Counted from the stretch's first letter, positions 39,543-49,669 are shown. The stretch is DNA of 64,000 nucleotides from Stentor coeruleus (GCA_001970955.1 MPUH01000029.1:62001-126000), one strand, 5' to 3'. Notes: generated from the letters alone by a model not told the origin. Numbers and translations are program-made.

Positions 39543-40349
39543 ATGGAAGATCATATTATTAAAATTCGTAATGGATGCACTTTAGCTGAAATGACTTATA
39601 TGAACCTTCCAGTTAAAAGACATGATCCTATAACCAAGCAAATGATGCCTAATTTCTACTACTTTGCCAACAAAAATCTAGAAACGCAAAGAAGTCAAGG
39701 AAAAAACATAAATGAAAACATAAAAATAGAATCTAAAGCTATACCACCAAAACATTATATTGAGAATCAATTCTATCCCTACATGAAAGCTAAAATCACT
39801 AACAAGCCTCTTTTTTCAAAAATATCAGCTTGTAACACCGGACAAATTTCAAGTAGTAGAAGTGTTTCTGCATCAAAATTCTGTACATCTAAATATCCAA
39901 ATACTCCATTGACCAAAGAACTTTTAGAAAAAGTAGAAAACTTAAACAGTTTTCGAGAACTGATAAAAAAAAGTTCAAAAAAAATAACTCCAAGCAAGCC
40001 TTTATCACAAATCACTACAAGCAGAAAATCTTTTAAATTAGGGAATAAAATCAGTGGATTCAAATACTTAGAACAGCTTAAAAAAGAAAAATATAGCCAG
40101 CAAACTTATATGACAGATGATGATGGTTTAACTAGCAAAATGACAGAAACATGTGAAAACTCATCAGCAAGAATGCAGACTAGACCGAAATCAGAGAATA
40201 ATATTAGAGGAAATAAAAAGTATAAACAGAATGAATTTGTTAATACTATAGAATCAGGGAGTAGTATTATTTCTTCACTAGCTCCTGTGTATTTTAACTA
40301 TCATATAATGTCCCAGTCACCAAATATTCCAGAACAACATGTTATTTAA
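39543..40349 (+). CDS. Unrecognised protein, 268 aa
   Basis: Open frame from ATG (EDHIIKIRNGCTLAEMTYMN) to TAA. Polar and rich in Ser, Lys and Asn throughout, with motif-like segments PVKRHDPITKQMMPNFYYFA near the N-terminus and LTKELLEKVENLNSFRELIK in the middle. Probably largely disordered, perhaps cytoskeleton-associated; no family recognised. The convergent CDK-like gene ends 221 bp downstream. Confidence 0.6.
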   Translation: MEDHIIKIRNGCTLAEMTYMNLPVKRHDPITKQMMPNFYYFANKNLETQRSQGKNINENIKIESKAIPPKHYIENQFYPYMKAKITNKPLFSKISACNTGQISSSRSVSASKFCTSKYPNTPLTKELLEKVENLNSFRELIKKSSKKITPSKPLSQITTSRKSFKLGNKISGFKYLEQLKKEKYSQQTYMTDDDGLTSKMTETCENSSARMQTRPKSENNIRGNKKYKQNEFVNTIESGSSIISSLAPVYFNYHIMSQSPNIPEQHVI

Positions 40350-40570
40350 GAGGATTATTTTAGTAAATATTTATAATTTTTTAAAGATTTCAACTATAAG
40401 ATAAGAATCTTAACATTTCTTAACCTAAAAAGCCAAATTATTCCCTTCGTCATATGATTTTTCTATTTTCTCTTAAAAATTTCTTACAAAAAGCTCATAA
40501 TTTCCCTAACTTTCGACAAAAATTTCTAAATTCCTATTAATTCTAATCAATCTTAGATTCAAATTAAAAA

Positions 40571-41470
40571 TTAGGTTATAGCCCTAGCAATTTCCACAGG
40601 TGACGCAGGTTTGGGTCCATTTTTAAAATACTCATGTTGTAAAGCTTCATCTGCTGATATACGTCTAGAAGGACAAAAAGCTAGCATTTTTTCAAGTAAA
40701 TCAATAGCTGGAGCTGAAGCATTAGGAAAAGCTCTACTAAAAGACATTTTTGGAGAAGGTTGTGAAGGAAGATAAGTAGGTAAATAATTCATCCCAGGCC
40801 ATTCATCATAATCTGGTGTTCCAAGGGTATTGAAAATTTTACTAAGTTGATCAATTGGTGTTTGACCATTAAATAAAGTCCTTTTGTTTAAAAGCTCAGC
40901 AAAAATACACCCTACAGACCATATATCCATAGCTTTACCATAATGTTTTGTCCCAAATAATAACTCAGGTGCTTGATACCAAAGAGAACATATCCCAGAA
41001 CTTCTTGGCCCATCTGTATCACAAATAATTTTTGCTGTACCAAAATCTGTTATTTTAAGCTCACCTTGTCTAGTTATAAGTAAATTCCCAGGCTTTAGAT
41101 CTCTGTGTATAACAGAGTTTTCATGCATAAAAGCAAGTCCTTCTAAAAGTTGTTTTAAAATCCCTTTTACAATATCTTCTGTGTTGTTAATCGATCCAAT
41201 CTTACCACTAAGGTCGAATTCAGCAAGTTCTAATACTAAGTGGATGTTAGAGTTTTTTAGAAATACTCCATATAATGTGATGATATTCTGATGTTTGAGT
41301 TCTTGTAATAGCATTATTTCTCTTAAAGCGGTAAAGTTTATCCCTTCTCCTTGGTTGATAACTTTGATTGTTTTTACAGCTACGCTACGAGAATTCTGTG
41401 TGTCAGTACATCGCCAAACTTCACCGTATGTTCCACTTCCTAAGAAGCTTACTTTTTCATAGTTTGACAT
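40571..41470 (-). CDS. CDK7/CDK20-like cyclin-dependent kinase
   Basis: CMGC kinase of 299 aa, the size of a bare CDK. Glycine loop GSGTYGEV (11-18), Lys33, the PSTAIRE-equivalent helix GINFTALREI (Glu51), HRDLKPGN (Asp124), DFG (142-144) and the CDK-type GTPDYDEWPGM and DLLEKMLAFCPSRRISADEA blocks are present. The NFTALRE helix is the CDK7 form (NRTALRE); the C-terminal EYFKNGPKPASP also suits CDK7 or CDK20 (CCRK, a ciliary kinase). The activation segment is unusual: Ser157 stands at the T-loop Thr position and the normally invariant WYRAPE is WYQAPE. Roles could be CDK activation, transcription or cilia-length control; the split is not decidable here. Confidence 0.87.
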   Translation of the reverse strand: MSNYEKVSFLGSGTYGEVWRCTDTQNSRSVAVKTIKVINQGEGINFTALREIMLLQELKHQNIITLYGVFLKNSNIHLVLELAEFDLSGKIGSINNTEDIVKGILKQLLEGLAFMHENSVIHRDLKPGNLLITRQGELKITDFGTAKIICDTDGPRSSGICSLWYQAPELLFGTKHYGKAMDIWSVGCIFAELLNKRTLFNGQTPIDQLSKIFNTLGTPDYDEWPGMNYLPTYLPSQPSPKMSFSRAFPNASAPAIDLLEKMLAFCPSRRISADEALQHEYFKNGPKPASPVEIARAIT

Positions 41471-42171
41471 TTATGATAAATATTTATCTAGATATCATAT
41501 CTAGTTAATGTTAGACAGTTTTTTATATTGTGAAATATTTTTTTTTTTTGTGGAAATGGTTTAGTTTATTGAGAAAAGTATATGATAAAAGTAGTTGAAC
41601 TTATTGCGACTGGTAATGAGAATATTTTTTTTTTGATTGTGGCAATTCAGTTGTTATAGCAATAGAGATGAATAATAATGGCTTATGCTCAATTTGTATG
41701 TAGATGATGGTCTGAAATTATTAGAACATTGGCAGCATGTACGATTACACCAGAATTTCGATAAAGATATGTTACCAAAATGGACTAATTAATTGGTTTA
41801 TTATGTGTTGAAAGTTTTAAAATATACTTTGGATTTATCTAGGGAAACAATTTTCCTCTGACAATAAAAAACGTGTAATTTTTTTATAAACATATTATTT
41901 CATATCACCATCTGCTTTATAAACTATAACACATAAAACTATAAAACAATATTCCATACAACTATATTTACTGTATATAATAACTCAAGCCCTTCTCTTA
42001 AAAATTTCCTCCTAGTAATTGTCTGACAGTTATTTTTATTAATTTTTCTAATTTTTACATTTTTGCATTTTTCCATCTTAAAAGCATATAACTTCATAAA
42101 CCCTTCTAATCTCATCCAAACCAATTCTCCCTAACTCCCTCTATCTCCCTCTAAATCTTGATAATTTAAAA
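41471..42171. promoter_or_regulatory. Divergent intergenic region, CDK-like / IFT52
   Basis: 701 bp. G/T-rich to about 41830, then A/C-rich to the IFT52 start: a clear skew switch. Contains a short protein-like frame at 41685-41792, listed separately. Confidence 0.5.
41685..41792 (+). pseudogene. Short protein-like frame or relic, 35 aa
   Basis: ATG to TAA frame reading LNLYVDDGLKLLEHWQHVRL then HQNFDKDMLPKWTN. The residue mix (Trp, His, Asp, balanced charges) is unlike the Asn/Ile/Lys chance peptides of the surrounding AT-rich DNA. It may be the tail of a lost gene or a genuine microprotein. It also sits in the promoter gap of two divergent genes, so its own promoter is unclear. Confidence 0.25.
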
Positions 42172-43512
42172 ATGTCAAACAAGGAAAATCTTCAAAGAGG
42201 ATCAATAGTTTTTGACGCTAGCAAAAAAGAACCAGTAACTCTTCAATCTGGCTTATCTAAACTATCAGAAATCCTAACTCGTGATAAAAAATTCACAACA
42301 GTCAGTAACAAAGAAACAATAACCCTAGAAATCCTAAGCGATGCAGTGCTTTTTATAATTCCAGCGCCAAAAGATATGTTTAGTAAAGAAGAAATTGATG
42401 CTTTAAAACTATACATTCAAAGTGGTGGTAATATATTGATCTTACTTTCTGAAGGTGGTGAAAGTAAGCTAAAAACGAATTTAAATTATCTTTTAGAACA
42501 ATTTGGGGTATTTGCTAATAGTGATTCGGTAATCCGCACAGTATTTGATAGAAAATACTTTCATCCTAAAGAATGCTGTATTACTAATGGGATTATTAAT
42601 AAAGAAATATCAGATATTGCTAAAGGAAAAGTGAAAATAGGTTCAGTTGGGACTTCAAAGGTCTTATCGCATTTACTAAAAGATGATGGGATGGATTTAT
42701 CTGATGAACATGGGGGGCTTCAGATTGTGTATCCATATGGCTGTAGTTTAAATGTGCAGAAACCAGCTATACCTTTATTGTCAAGTGGTCCTATTTCTTA
42801 TCCATTAAACCGCCCCATCGCAGCTATTTATACCTCAAAAGCACGTAAGGGTCGTTTAATGGTCCTAGGCTCTTATCATATCTTCTCAGACAATTTCATA
42901 GACAAAGAAGAGAATTCTAAACTCCAAAACATCCTCTTCAAATGGCTTCTTACAAATGACATAAATTTAGATCAAGGACTTGAAGAAGATAATGATTTAC
43001 AAGATTATACACTTATACCTGATATTGGGCTTATGTCTGAACAACTTAAATCATGCTTACAGGCATCAGAAGATATGTCAAGTAATTTTAGAAACTTATT
43101 CGATAATAGCATGTTTAAATTTGACACAGATTTAATACCAGAAGCTATAAAATTCTATTCACAAATGAATGTTAAACAAGGTGCTTTAACTTTGATACCC
43201 CCACAATTTGAAACACCTCTTCCTGATCTTATGCCTGCACTTTTTCCTCCTAATTTAAAAGAGGCTTTGTTACCTAATCTTGATATGTTTGATTTAGATG
43301 AAGAGTTTGCTTGTGAAAAAGATAAACTAGATCAATTGACTAATAAATATTTAGATGAGGATGTGGAGTATTATATTAGAGAATGTGGGGATTTATTAGG
43401 GGTTACCCAGCAGGTAGAAAGGTTTAAGTATGGGTATGGAGGTGAAAATGACGCAAAGGCTATTTTGCATAGAATATTAGTTGAACTTGCTAAGTTTAAA
43501 CAACAGATATAA
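42172..43512 (+). CDS. IFT52: Intraflagellar transport protein IFT52
   Basis: Core subunit of the IFT-B complex that carries building material into cilia; needed to assemble the many cilia of a ciliate. 446 aa, the usual length. The N-terminal GIFT-type domain (about 1-270) shows IVFDASKKEPVTLQSGLSKL, FIIPAPKDMFSKEEIDALKL, YIQSGGNILILLSEGGESK and the RTVFDRKYFHPKECCITNGI block typical of IFT52; later GRLMVLGSYHIFSDNFIDKE and YTLIPDIGLMSEQLKSCLQ match the conserved centre. The C-terminal 80 residues (FDLDEEFACEKDKLDQLTNK) are the IFT46-binding part. Start ATG follows A/C-rich DNA. Confidence 0.96.
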   Translation: MSNKENLQRGSIVFDASKKEPVTLQSGLSKLSEILTRDKKFTTVSNKETITLEILSDAVLFIIPAPKDMFSKEEIDALKLYIQSGGNILILLSEGGESKLKTNLNYLLEQFGVFANSDSVIRTVFDRKYFHPKECCITNGIINKEISDIAKGKVKIGSVGTSKVLSHLLKDDGMDLSDEHGGLQIVYPYGCSLNVQKPAIPLLSSGPISYPLNRPIAAIYTSKARKGRLMVLGSYHIFSDNFIDKEENSKLQNILFKWLLTNDINLDQGLEEDNDLQDYTLIPDIGLMSEQLKSCLQASEDMSSNFRNLFDNSMFKFDTDLIPEAIKFYSQMNVKQGALTLIPPQFETPLPDLMPALFPPNLKEALLPNLDMFDLDEEFACEKDKLDQLTNKYLDEDVEYYIRECGDLLGVTQQVERFKYGYGGENDAKAILHRILVELAKFKQQI

Positions 43513-43633
43513 AATTAATAGTTTTTGTTAGAATAGGTTTTGAATGAAGTTTATGATTTTTATAAGGCAAATTGTGTTGTTTGATGCATTTTATGGCTGA
43601 TTTTTTTATTTTATACAATAATAAAAATAGCAA

Positions 43634-45355
43634 ATGTATTCCCTTGAAATAAAAAACGCTGACCTCAAACCATCTCAAGACTCTATAGACCAGCAGTTTT
43701 CCCTACATTTCTCTTTATTAAACTCATCATTATCATTACGCCCTAAAGAGTCAGGAACCCTAAAATTTTCATCAGCCCTCTATGAAAGCGATTTAAACAT
43801 AATCCTATACGATAAATCAACAATAATAGCTTCTGGGATTATACCAGTAAATTCATTAAGCGAACGGGTTATAGGAGGAGAGTTTGTAAAAACCTTAAAA
43901 CTCTCATCTAGTCTTGGGTTTACAAAAAACTATATCTTAAGGCTTATAGGAAGTATAAAGCAATACAGACCAAATAGTGTCCAAAAAAATAAAAAACCAG
44001 GAAATTCAAGTATTTCCCCTATAAGGAACCCAATAAGATGCAGTTTTTTAAAAAAAAAATACGCGGCTGATGATAACATGACCCAATCCACACAGCTTTC
44101 AAAGAAAATTAAAAAGAAAATTGATGATATAAGGATAAGAGATGAAGGAAAATCTAAAGAAAGTATTGAAGAATATAAAGGGGAAAGATCAAAAAGTGAA
44201 GAAAGTTCAAGAGGGTGTAATTTGATTATTGAATATGAAGATAATGAAGGAAATAATAGGGTTTTTATAGAAAATGCTGTTGAAGATCAGCAGAGGAATT
44301 TGGCTGTTGGGCTTTTTTACCTTTATAAAGCGTTGAATGGGAAAAGAAAAGAGGCTTTAAAGCTTTTAAGCAGTTTAGATGGTTTAAAAGCTATTGAAAA
44401 CGAATTTTCTGGGGATTTTTATAAGAAAAAATGCTTTTTGTTAGGAGAATGCGAAGATATGAAGAGAAAAAAGTTGGAGATTCAAGAGGATATGAAGAAA
44501 ATAGATGAAAATGTACAGGAAATTGTTGAGAAAATAAAGAGATCCCAAGAAGAGCTGAAAGAAGTTGAAATAGCTTATGAAAAACTTAGTGAAATTAATG
44601 AAAACCTGTTAGGAGAAGAAAAAGCTAACCCATACAACCGGGCGTTGTGTAAGAGTTTATATCAAATCCAAAAAGAAAACGAGCAAATCTTAGAAAAAAT
44701 CTCTTTATTTCTCACTTTACCTAGACAAACTTCTTTAGAACAGCGAAAAAGTCAATTTTTCAATGAAAACGTCTCTTTACACCAGGAACTCAATAGAAAA
44801 TCATATGCCCTAGAAACTCTTCAATATGAAAATCTCCAACTTTCTAATGAAATCCTGTCTTTAGAAACTGAACTTTTATCATCACAAGATCTTTCGGACT
44901 CATTTTCTGATTATTTAACAGAAGAACCTGAGGAAATCCCAATATCATTAGAAACAATACAACAAGAAAATATACAAAATATCAAAAATAGTGAAAATTT
45001 GTATGAAAAATTCATAGAATCTATAGGAAAAACTAAGAATTTAACCTCAGTTATGAGTGTTGATTATAGAAAAAAGAAATTAGAGTATGAAAAAGGTTTA
45101 GAGTATTTACAAGAATTAAACAAAGCAAATGAAAATGCTAAGGAGTTGATTGAAAAAGATAAAAAAATGGAAATTGCTGATATTAATGTTATTTTTGATA
45201 AAGCAGATAAAGAGATTAAAATAAAGAATATTGTTGTTAATGAACTTAGATTACTTGGAGATCTTGCCCTTGAGAGTTTGGGGAATTGGATAGAAGAGGA
45301 TAGAGTTTATTATGCTTTAGTGACTAGGATGAAAGAACTTGAAAATAATGAATAA
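43634..45355 (+). CDS. N-terminal C2-like domain plus coiled coil, 573 aa
   Basis: Residues 1-115 look like a beta-rich C2-type domain (YSLEIKNADLKPSQDSIDQQ; DLNIILYDKSTIIASGIIPV; YILRLIGSIKQYRP); calcium-binding Asp clusters are not obvious, so it may be a protein- or lipid-binding C2 variant. After a basic linker, residues about 200-560 are mostly coiled coil (MKKIDENVQEIVEKIKRSQE; RKKKLEYEKGLEYLQELNKA). The plan, C2 then coiled coil, is common in centriolar and ciliary transition-zone proteins, but no ortholog is claimed. It starts 121 bp after IFT52 on the same strand. Confidence 0.7.
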   Translation: MYSLEIKNADLKPSQDSIDQQFSLHFSLLNSSLSLRPKESGTLKFSSALYESDLNIILYDKSTIIASGIIPVNSLSERVIGGEFVKTLKLSSSLGFTKNYILRLIGSIKQYRPNSVQKNKKPGNSSISPIRNPIRCSFLKKKYAADDNMTQSTQLSKKIKKKIDDIRIRDEGKSKESIEEYKGERSKSEESSRGCNLIIEYEDNEGNNRVFIENAVEDQQRNLAVGLFYLYKALNGKRKEALKLLSSLDGLKAIENEFSGDFYKKKCFLLGECEDMKRKKLEIQEDMKKIDENVQEIVEKIKRSQEELKEVEIAYEKLSEINENLLGEEKANPYNRALCKSLYQIQKENEQILEKISLFLTLPRQTSLEQRKSQFFNENVSLHQELNRKSYALETLQYENLQLSNEILSLETELLSSQDLSDSFSDYLTEEPEEIPISLETIQQENIQNIKNSENLYEKFIESIGKTKNLTSVMSVDYRKKKLEYEKGLEYLQELNKANENAKELIEKDKKMEIADINVIFDKADKEIKIKNIVVNELRLLGDLALESLGNWIEEDRVYYALVTRMKELENNE

Positions 45356-45639
45356 TTTTGTCATTTCTAGGATTTAATATTATTTGTTGTTAATATATGG
45401 TTTTTAAGATATTGATTTTTAGGTATTTTGAGATAAGAATGAAAATTTTATGTTGGATAAAAAATAAGCAAAGGTTTTATAGGTTTGTTGTAATAAGATA
45501 TGGTTGTTTTCATTTGATAAATTCTGATTGATTTTTATAAAAATTTTGGTTCAAGTAATAAAATAGTGGTTTTTTTAGTATGAATCATATGATATCGTTT
45601 TCTTTAATTTATGAACTATGTAGGTTTTTAAGAAAAATA

Positions 45640-47159
45640 ATGGAAGAAACCAATGCAGTTAAGCTAAGGAAGCTGTATAATAAGGTAAAAAAAAGAGAGA
45701 ATAATGGGATGAATGTTAAGGAAGTTGTAGAAAATTTGGGCTTTGATTATGCTTCAATACTGCCCCCGAATCGACCTAAATTGTCTTTAGATGGCGCTGT
45801 TGGTGAAGTAGTTAAACTTCGAATAGCACACCACGAAAACAAACGTCTCAAAATCCTAGAAAAAGTTTACAAACAGCTAAAAATCCTAAAAGCCCATACT
45901 GAAGAGTCGACAATATCTATAGAAACTCCAATAAAAGCGAATCTATCCCTAACTTCAGATGATCATAAAAAAGAGCTTATAGAAATCAATCAAAAACGCC
46001 GAACTGAAGCTTCTGAAAGGGCACTCAAGCTTAAATTCGCCCAGAAAATGGAACTTCTAAAAAAAATCAAAGACAAAGACTCTAAAACTACAGAGCAAAG
46101 GTTGAAAATCCTTGCAAGTGTCAAAGATAAAATCGATAGGTTTCAAAAGAAAGAAAAAAACAAACTCATCTCAGTAAAACAACACAGTCTAGATATGCAA
46201 GAAACACTTGAAAAAGTTATAAAAAGAAGGGAATACAAATCAGAAACTCCAGTTGAAAGGATAAACAAAACAATTGACAAAATAAATTACTTCAATAAAC
46301 ATTCAGATGAAGATAATCATATAGATCAAGCGTTATTAAAAATCCAATTGAAAATGAATAAAGCTACAGAAAGATATAATAATTTTATTCATGAAAGAGT
46401 TAAAATGGGAGAAATCAGAAGTCAGACAGTTGCTAAAATAAGACACGACGCTTTACAGAAAAAAAAACAAGAAAGTGATGAATTGTTAATGAATTTATTA
46501 AAACTTGATAAAAGTATTATAAAATCTTGGTAAATATTGAATTTTTATATATTTTTTCTTAGGATTTTGATAAGTTGCTATGNCACGACGCTTTACAGAA
46601 AAAAAAACAAGAAAGTGATGAATTGTTAATGAATTTATTAAAACTTGATAAAAGTATTATAAAATCTAGGTCAAAAAAAAACCAATACTACTTTCGAAAA
46701 CATCCTAAGGCTAATCTTAGCATTTTAGAAAAAAAAGATTCAAGTTCTATAGAAGAAAATACTAAGGCTGATACTTTGTTTTTGGAAAAACAAATTTATG
46801 AGAAGGAAAAGAAAATTCAAGAAAAAATTGATTCTCTTAAAAGCAAGTTCGAATTAGAAAAATCTCTTAAACAAGAAAAATATAAACTAACAATAAATGA
46901 TATAAAACAGAAAAGGGAATTTCATGAAAAACTTAGGAAGATTAGTAAAGATAAAATATTAGAAAAACATATTAAAACTGCTAAGGCTAATGAGTTTAGG
47001 AAATCAGAATTGGATAAATTTGAACAGGTTATTAGAGAAAAAGAATATAAACTTTCTCAGAAATATAATAAAGAAAAGGATATAGTTCATAAAGAATTCA
47101 GTGATTTTAAAGTCAAACAGACTTTCATGATAACTAATGATAATCATTTAAAAATGTGA
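45640..47159 (+). CDS. Coiled-coil protein split by an assembly fault, about 459 aa
   Basis: The coding sequence appears in two pieces only because an 84-nt block is present twice around the N at 46583. Both copies are read in the same frame (HDALQKKKQESDELLMNLLK); collapsing them gives one frame from the ATG at 45640 (EETNAVKLRKLYNKVKK, A-rich context) to TGA at 47159. An ATG at 45580 is an alternative, less likely start with a hydrophobic leader. The protein is Lys/Glu-rich coiled coil nearly throughout (FAQKMELLKKIKDKDSKTTE; EKKIQEKIDSLKSKFELEK). No family recognised; cytoskeletal role is a general inference. The 55 bases between copy 1 and the N are probably a wrong contig tail. Confidence 0.7.
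46444..46667. repeat. 84-nt direct duplication around N (assembly join)
   Basis: Identical copies at 46444-46527 and 46584-46667. Copy 1 is followed by a 55-nt tail that brings an early stop, then the N; copy 2 continues the coding frame. This is the longest of the five N-linked duplications and the one that breaks a gene. Confidence 0.9.
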
Positions 47160-47524
47160 ACTTGATTGGTTATAATAAGGAATTCTAAATATTTTTCATA
47201 TAATGCTCGCTTTTATTTCAATACACTATATTACAATTTATTTTCAACAACATTATCTCCTAAATTTGCATAGAAAATTATTAATTAAAAATAAACTCCT
47301 CCAGCATTCCATATAATAATACACAATCTTCTATTTATGATAGAAAATGAGCAACTATTTATATTATTTATAAATCTTTATAAGTCTTCTTTTATTCTTC
47401 AAACCACATCTTTTCCATTTCTAGCATCCTTCTTAACACATTATTTCCAATAAAAATTTTATTTTCCATTATACAACATTAAATGTCTTTCTAAATGTTT
47501 ATCTGTAAATAGAATAGTATATAT
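47160..47524. other. Intergenic region, tandem + genes
   Basis: 365 bp, A/C-leaning towards the CLC start at 47525. No gene seen. Confidence 0.5.
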
Positions 47525-49669
47525 ATGGATCCTGGTGCAATAATAAAGCCGAAATACTCAAACCGAGATTCGATCTTTAAAAAAAACCTCAATCGTGCCC
47601 CTGAAGCTCATAAAGTCCTTACAGATTATTTTATTCAAATAGAAGATGTATCTAAAACAACCTTCATTGATGTGACAACTGGAGAAAATAATAAAAAGAA
47701 TAAAGAACACTCACTTTCAAATGTATCTCATTTTACATATGCACTTGCTTTGCTAATTATAGGAATTGCTATTGGTATCATAGGATTTTTTCAAGCACTT
47801 TTAATCCAGTTTATATGGGAATTAAAAATTATATGTGCAAGCACTGACTATTATCTAGTTAATTTACTAATCTGGGTAATTATGTCTTTAATATTAACAA
47901 CAACAGCTATGTTTTCAAGTAAATTTATCCCTTTATCAGTACAAGAAAGTGAAATTGGAGAAGTAAAAGCAGTGATTGCAGGAGTAAAAATCCCTGACTT
48001 TTTCTCAACTAAAACATTATTATACAAGCTTTTAACTGTTACACTTGCTTTAGGAGGTGGGCTAAGTATCGGTCGTGAAGGTGCTTTTATTCATATTTCT
48101 AGTATAATTTCAACAAAAATTATAAAAATCAAACCATTTAATTACCTTTACAAAAATAAAACCTTACGCAATCAATTATTATCAGCATCTATTGCTGCAG
48201 GTCTTGCTTCAATTTATGGTAGTACAATAGGCGCTATGATGTTTAGTATTGAACTTTCTTCAAATTTATATGTGGTTAGTAATATGTGGAGAGCAGCTTT
48301 TTGTACTTTGTGTTGTTCAATAATCAGTCAATCTTTACAAGAATTAGATTGGCTTAGGATTGTAAAAAATGCCCATTTTAAAGTCTTGGAATTAAGCATG
48401 GATTTTTTTATTTTCGCATTGTTAGGACTATGTGCTGGGGTGTTAGGTATTGGTTTTATAAGACTTTCTGGGTTTTTGATAAAGAAAAGAATTGATATAG
48501 CTTATCCAAGGATTTATGGTAAATATAGATATACTATTATAGTAACATTTATCACATCGATATTAGTGTATTCATTAGGGTATTTAAGGGTAAGAGATAT
48601 TGATGTGATAAATGATATGTTTAAAGAGAATGTTAAAGGTGATGATTGGGATAAGATGAATTTATTTGGGTCACTTTTTGTGTATGTTCTTATAAAATAT
48701 ATAGTCACAATTATTTCAACAAGTCTAGAACTTCCTGTTGGGGTCATTTTCCCACTTCTTGCATGTGGTAGTGTATTAGGTAGGATGTTTGGAATCCTAG
48801 GAGAACACATAACAGGTAATAACTATTCCAATATCTACGCAGCAGTTGGCGCTGCCTCCTTAGTCTCATCTGTTACACATTCATTATCAATTTCAATTGT
48901 CGTTTATGCAATGACTGGAGAAATCCATTATCTAATCCCAATGAGTATATCTGTATTTATATCATATGGGACAAGTCGAATATTTTCTATATCATTTTAT
49001 GATACAGTGCTTTTTATTAAGAATATTGCATATATACCTCTTATGCGTCCAGTTATGATATATACAAAAAGTAATTTTCCTTCAGGATCTGGAATACTTG
49101 ATGGAAATGATGTTTGTTTTGCTAAAACTTTATGTGCTGAAGATATAGCAAAAAATGATATACCATGTTTGAATCCAGACTCTAAATTAAGGGATTTGAT
49201 TGACGCGATTTTTTTGTGTCCGATTTATATGGAAAGTATCCCTGTGATTAAAAACAATGGGTGTCTTTTATATGAAATCCATATAAAAAATGCTAAAAAA
49301 TATATAATCAGTCGTTTGGAAGGAGAATCATTGAAGTATTCTAGTAATGCGAAAATTATTATTGAAAGGCTTAAAAAGAAAATTGTTGAGTTTAATGAAG
49401 GGTCTATGATTGAAATGGTTTTACCGTATAAAGGAGATTATTGGGATTGTGAGGAAATTAAAAAAGTTTTGAATACGAGAATCAATTTGAGTTCTTCTGA
49501 TTTGAGACTTGATGATGCACCTTTTGCTGTGGTTCATAGTATGAGTTTTAGGAAGATTCAACATATGTTTTTGATGCTCAATTTGAATTATGTGTTTGTC
49601 ACACATAGAGGAGTTCTTATTGGAGCAATAATGAGAGATTCTTTCAGTTATGCTGAAAAGTTGAAATGA
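47525..49669 (+). CDS. CLC-family chloride channel or chloride/proton antiporter
   Basis: 714 aa with about ten or more helices in the order of CLC proteins. The anion-pathway motifs are visible: GGGLSIGREGAFIH (about 177-190), the GKxGP motif in variant form GREGA with the gating Glu, and LPVGVIFPLLACGSVLGRMFG (about 405-425), the GxFxP motif with the following helix. The first motif, usually GSGIPE, is unusual (SEIGEVKAVIAGV). A cytosolic C-terminal part (about 520-714) contains two diverged CBS-like domains (IPCLNPDSKLRDLIDAIFLC; HRGVLIGAIMRDSF at the end). Likely moves chloride across the plasma or an endosomal membrane; channel versus exchanger cannot be told because the proton-glutamate position is not clear to me. 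Confidence 0.92.
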   Translation: MDPGAIIKPKYSNRDSIFKKNLNRAPEAHKVLTDYFIQIEDVSKTTFIDVTTGENNKKNKEHSLSNVSHFTYALALLIIGIAIGIIGFFQALLIQFIWELKIICASTDYYLVNLLIWVIMSLILTTTAMFSSKFIPLSVQESEIGEVKAVIAGVKIPDFFSTKTLLYKLLTVTLALGGGLSIGREGAFIHISSIISTKIIKIKPFNYLYKNKTLRNQLLSASIAAGLASIYGSTIGAMMFSIELSSNLYVVSNMWRAAFCTLCCSIISQSLQELDWLRIVKNAHFKVLELSMDFFIFALLGLCAGVLGIGFIRLSGFLIKKRIDIAYPRIYGKYRYTIIVTFITSILVYSLGYLRVRDIDVINDMFKENVKGDDWDKMNLFGSLFVYVLIKYIVTIISTSLELPVGVIFPLLACGSVLGRMFGILGEHITGNNYSNIYAAVGAASLVSSVTHSLSISIVVYAMTGEIHYLIPMSISVFISYGTSRIFSISFYDTVLFIKNIAYIPLMRPVMIYTKSNFPSGSGILDGNDVCFAKTLCAEDIAKNDIPCLNPDSKLRDLIDAIFLCPIYMESIPVIKNNGCLLYEIHIKNAKKYIISRLEGESLKYSSNAKIIIERLKKKIVEFNEGSMIEMVLPYKGDYWDCEEIKKVLNTRINLSSSDLRLDDAPFAVVHSMSFRKIQHMFLMLNLNYVFVTHRGVLIGAIMRDSFSYAEKLK

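Noticed and set aside
41685-41792. YVDD tetrapeptide as a sign of reverse transcriptase
   Set aside because: Only four residues match and no other motif of that enzyme is present nearby on either strand.
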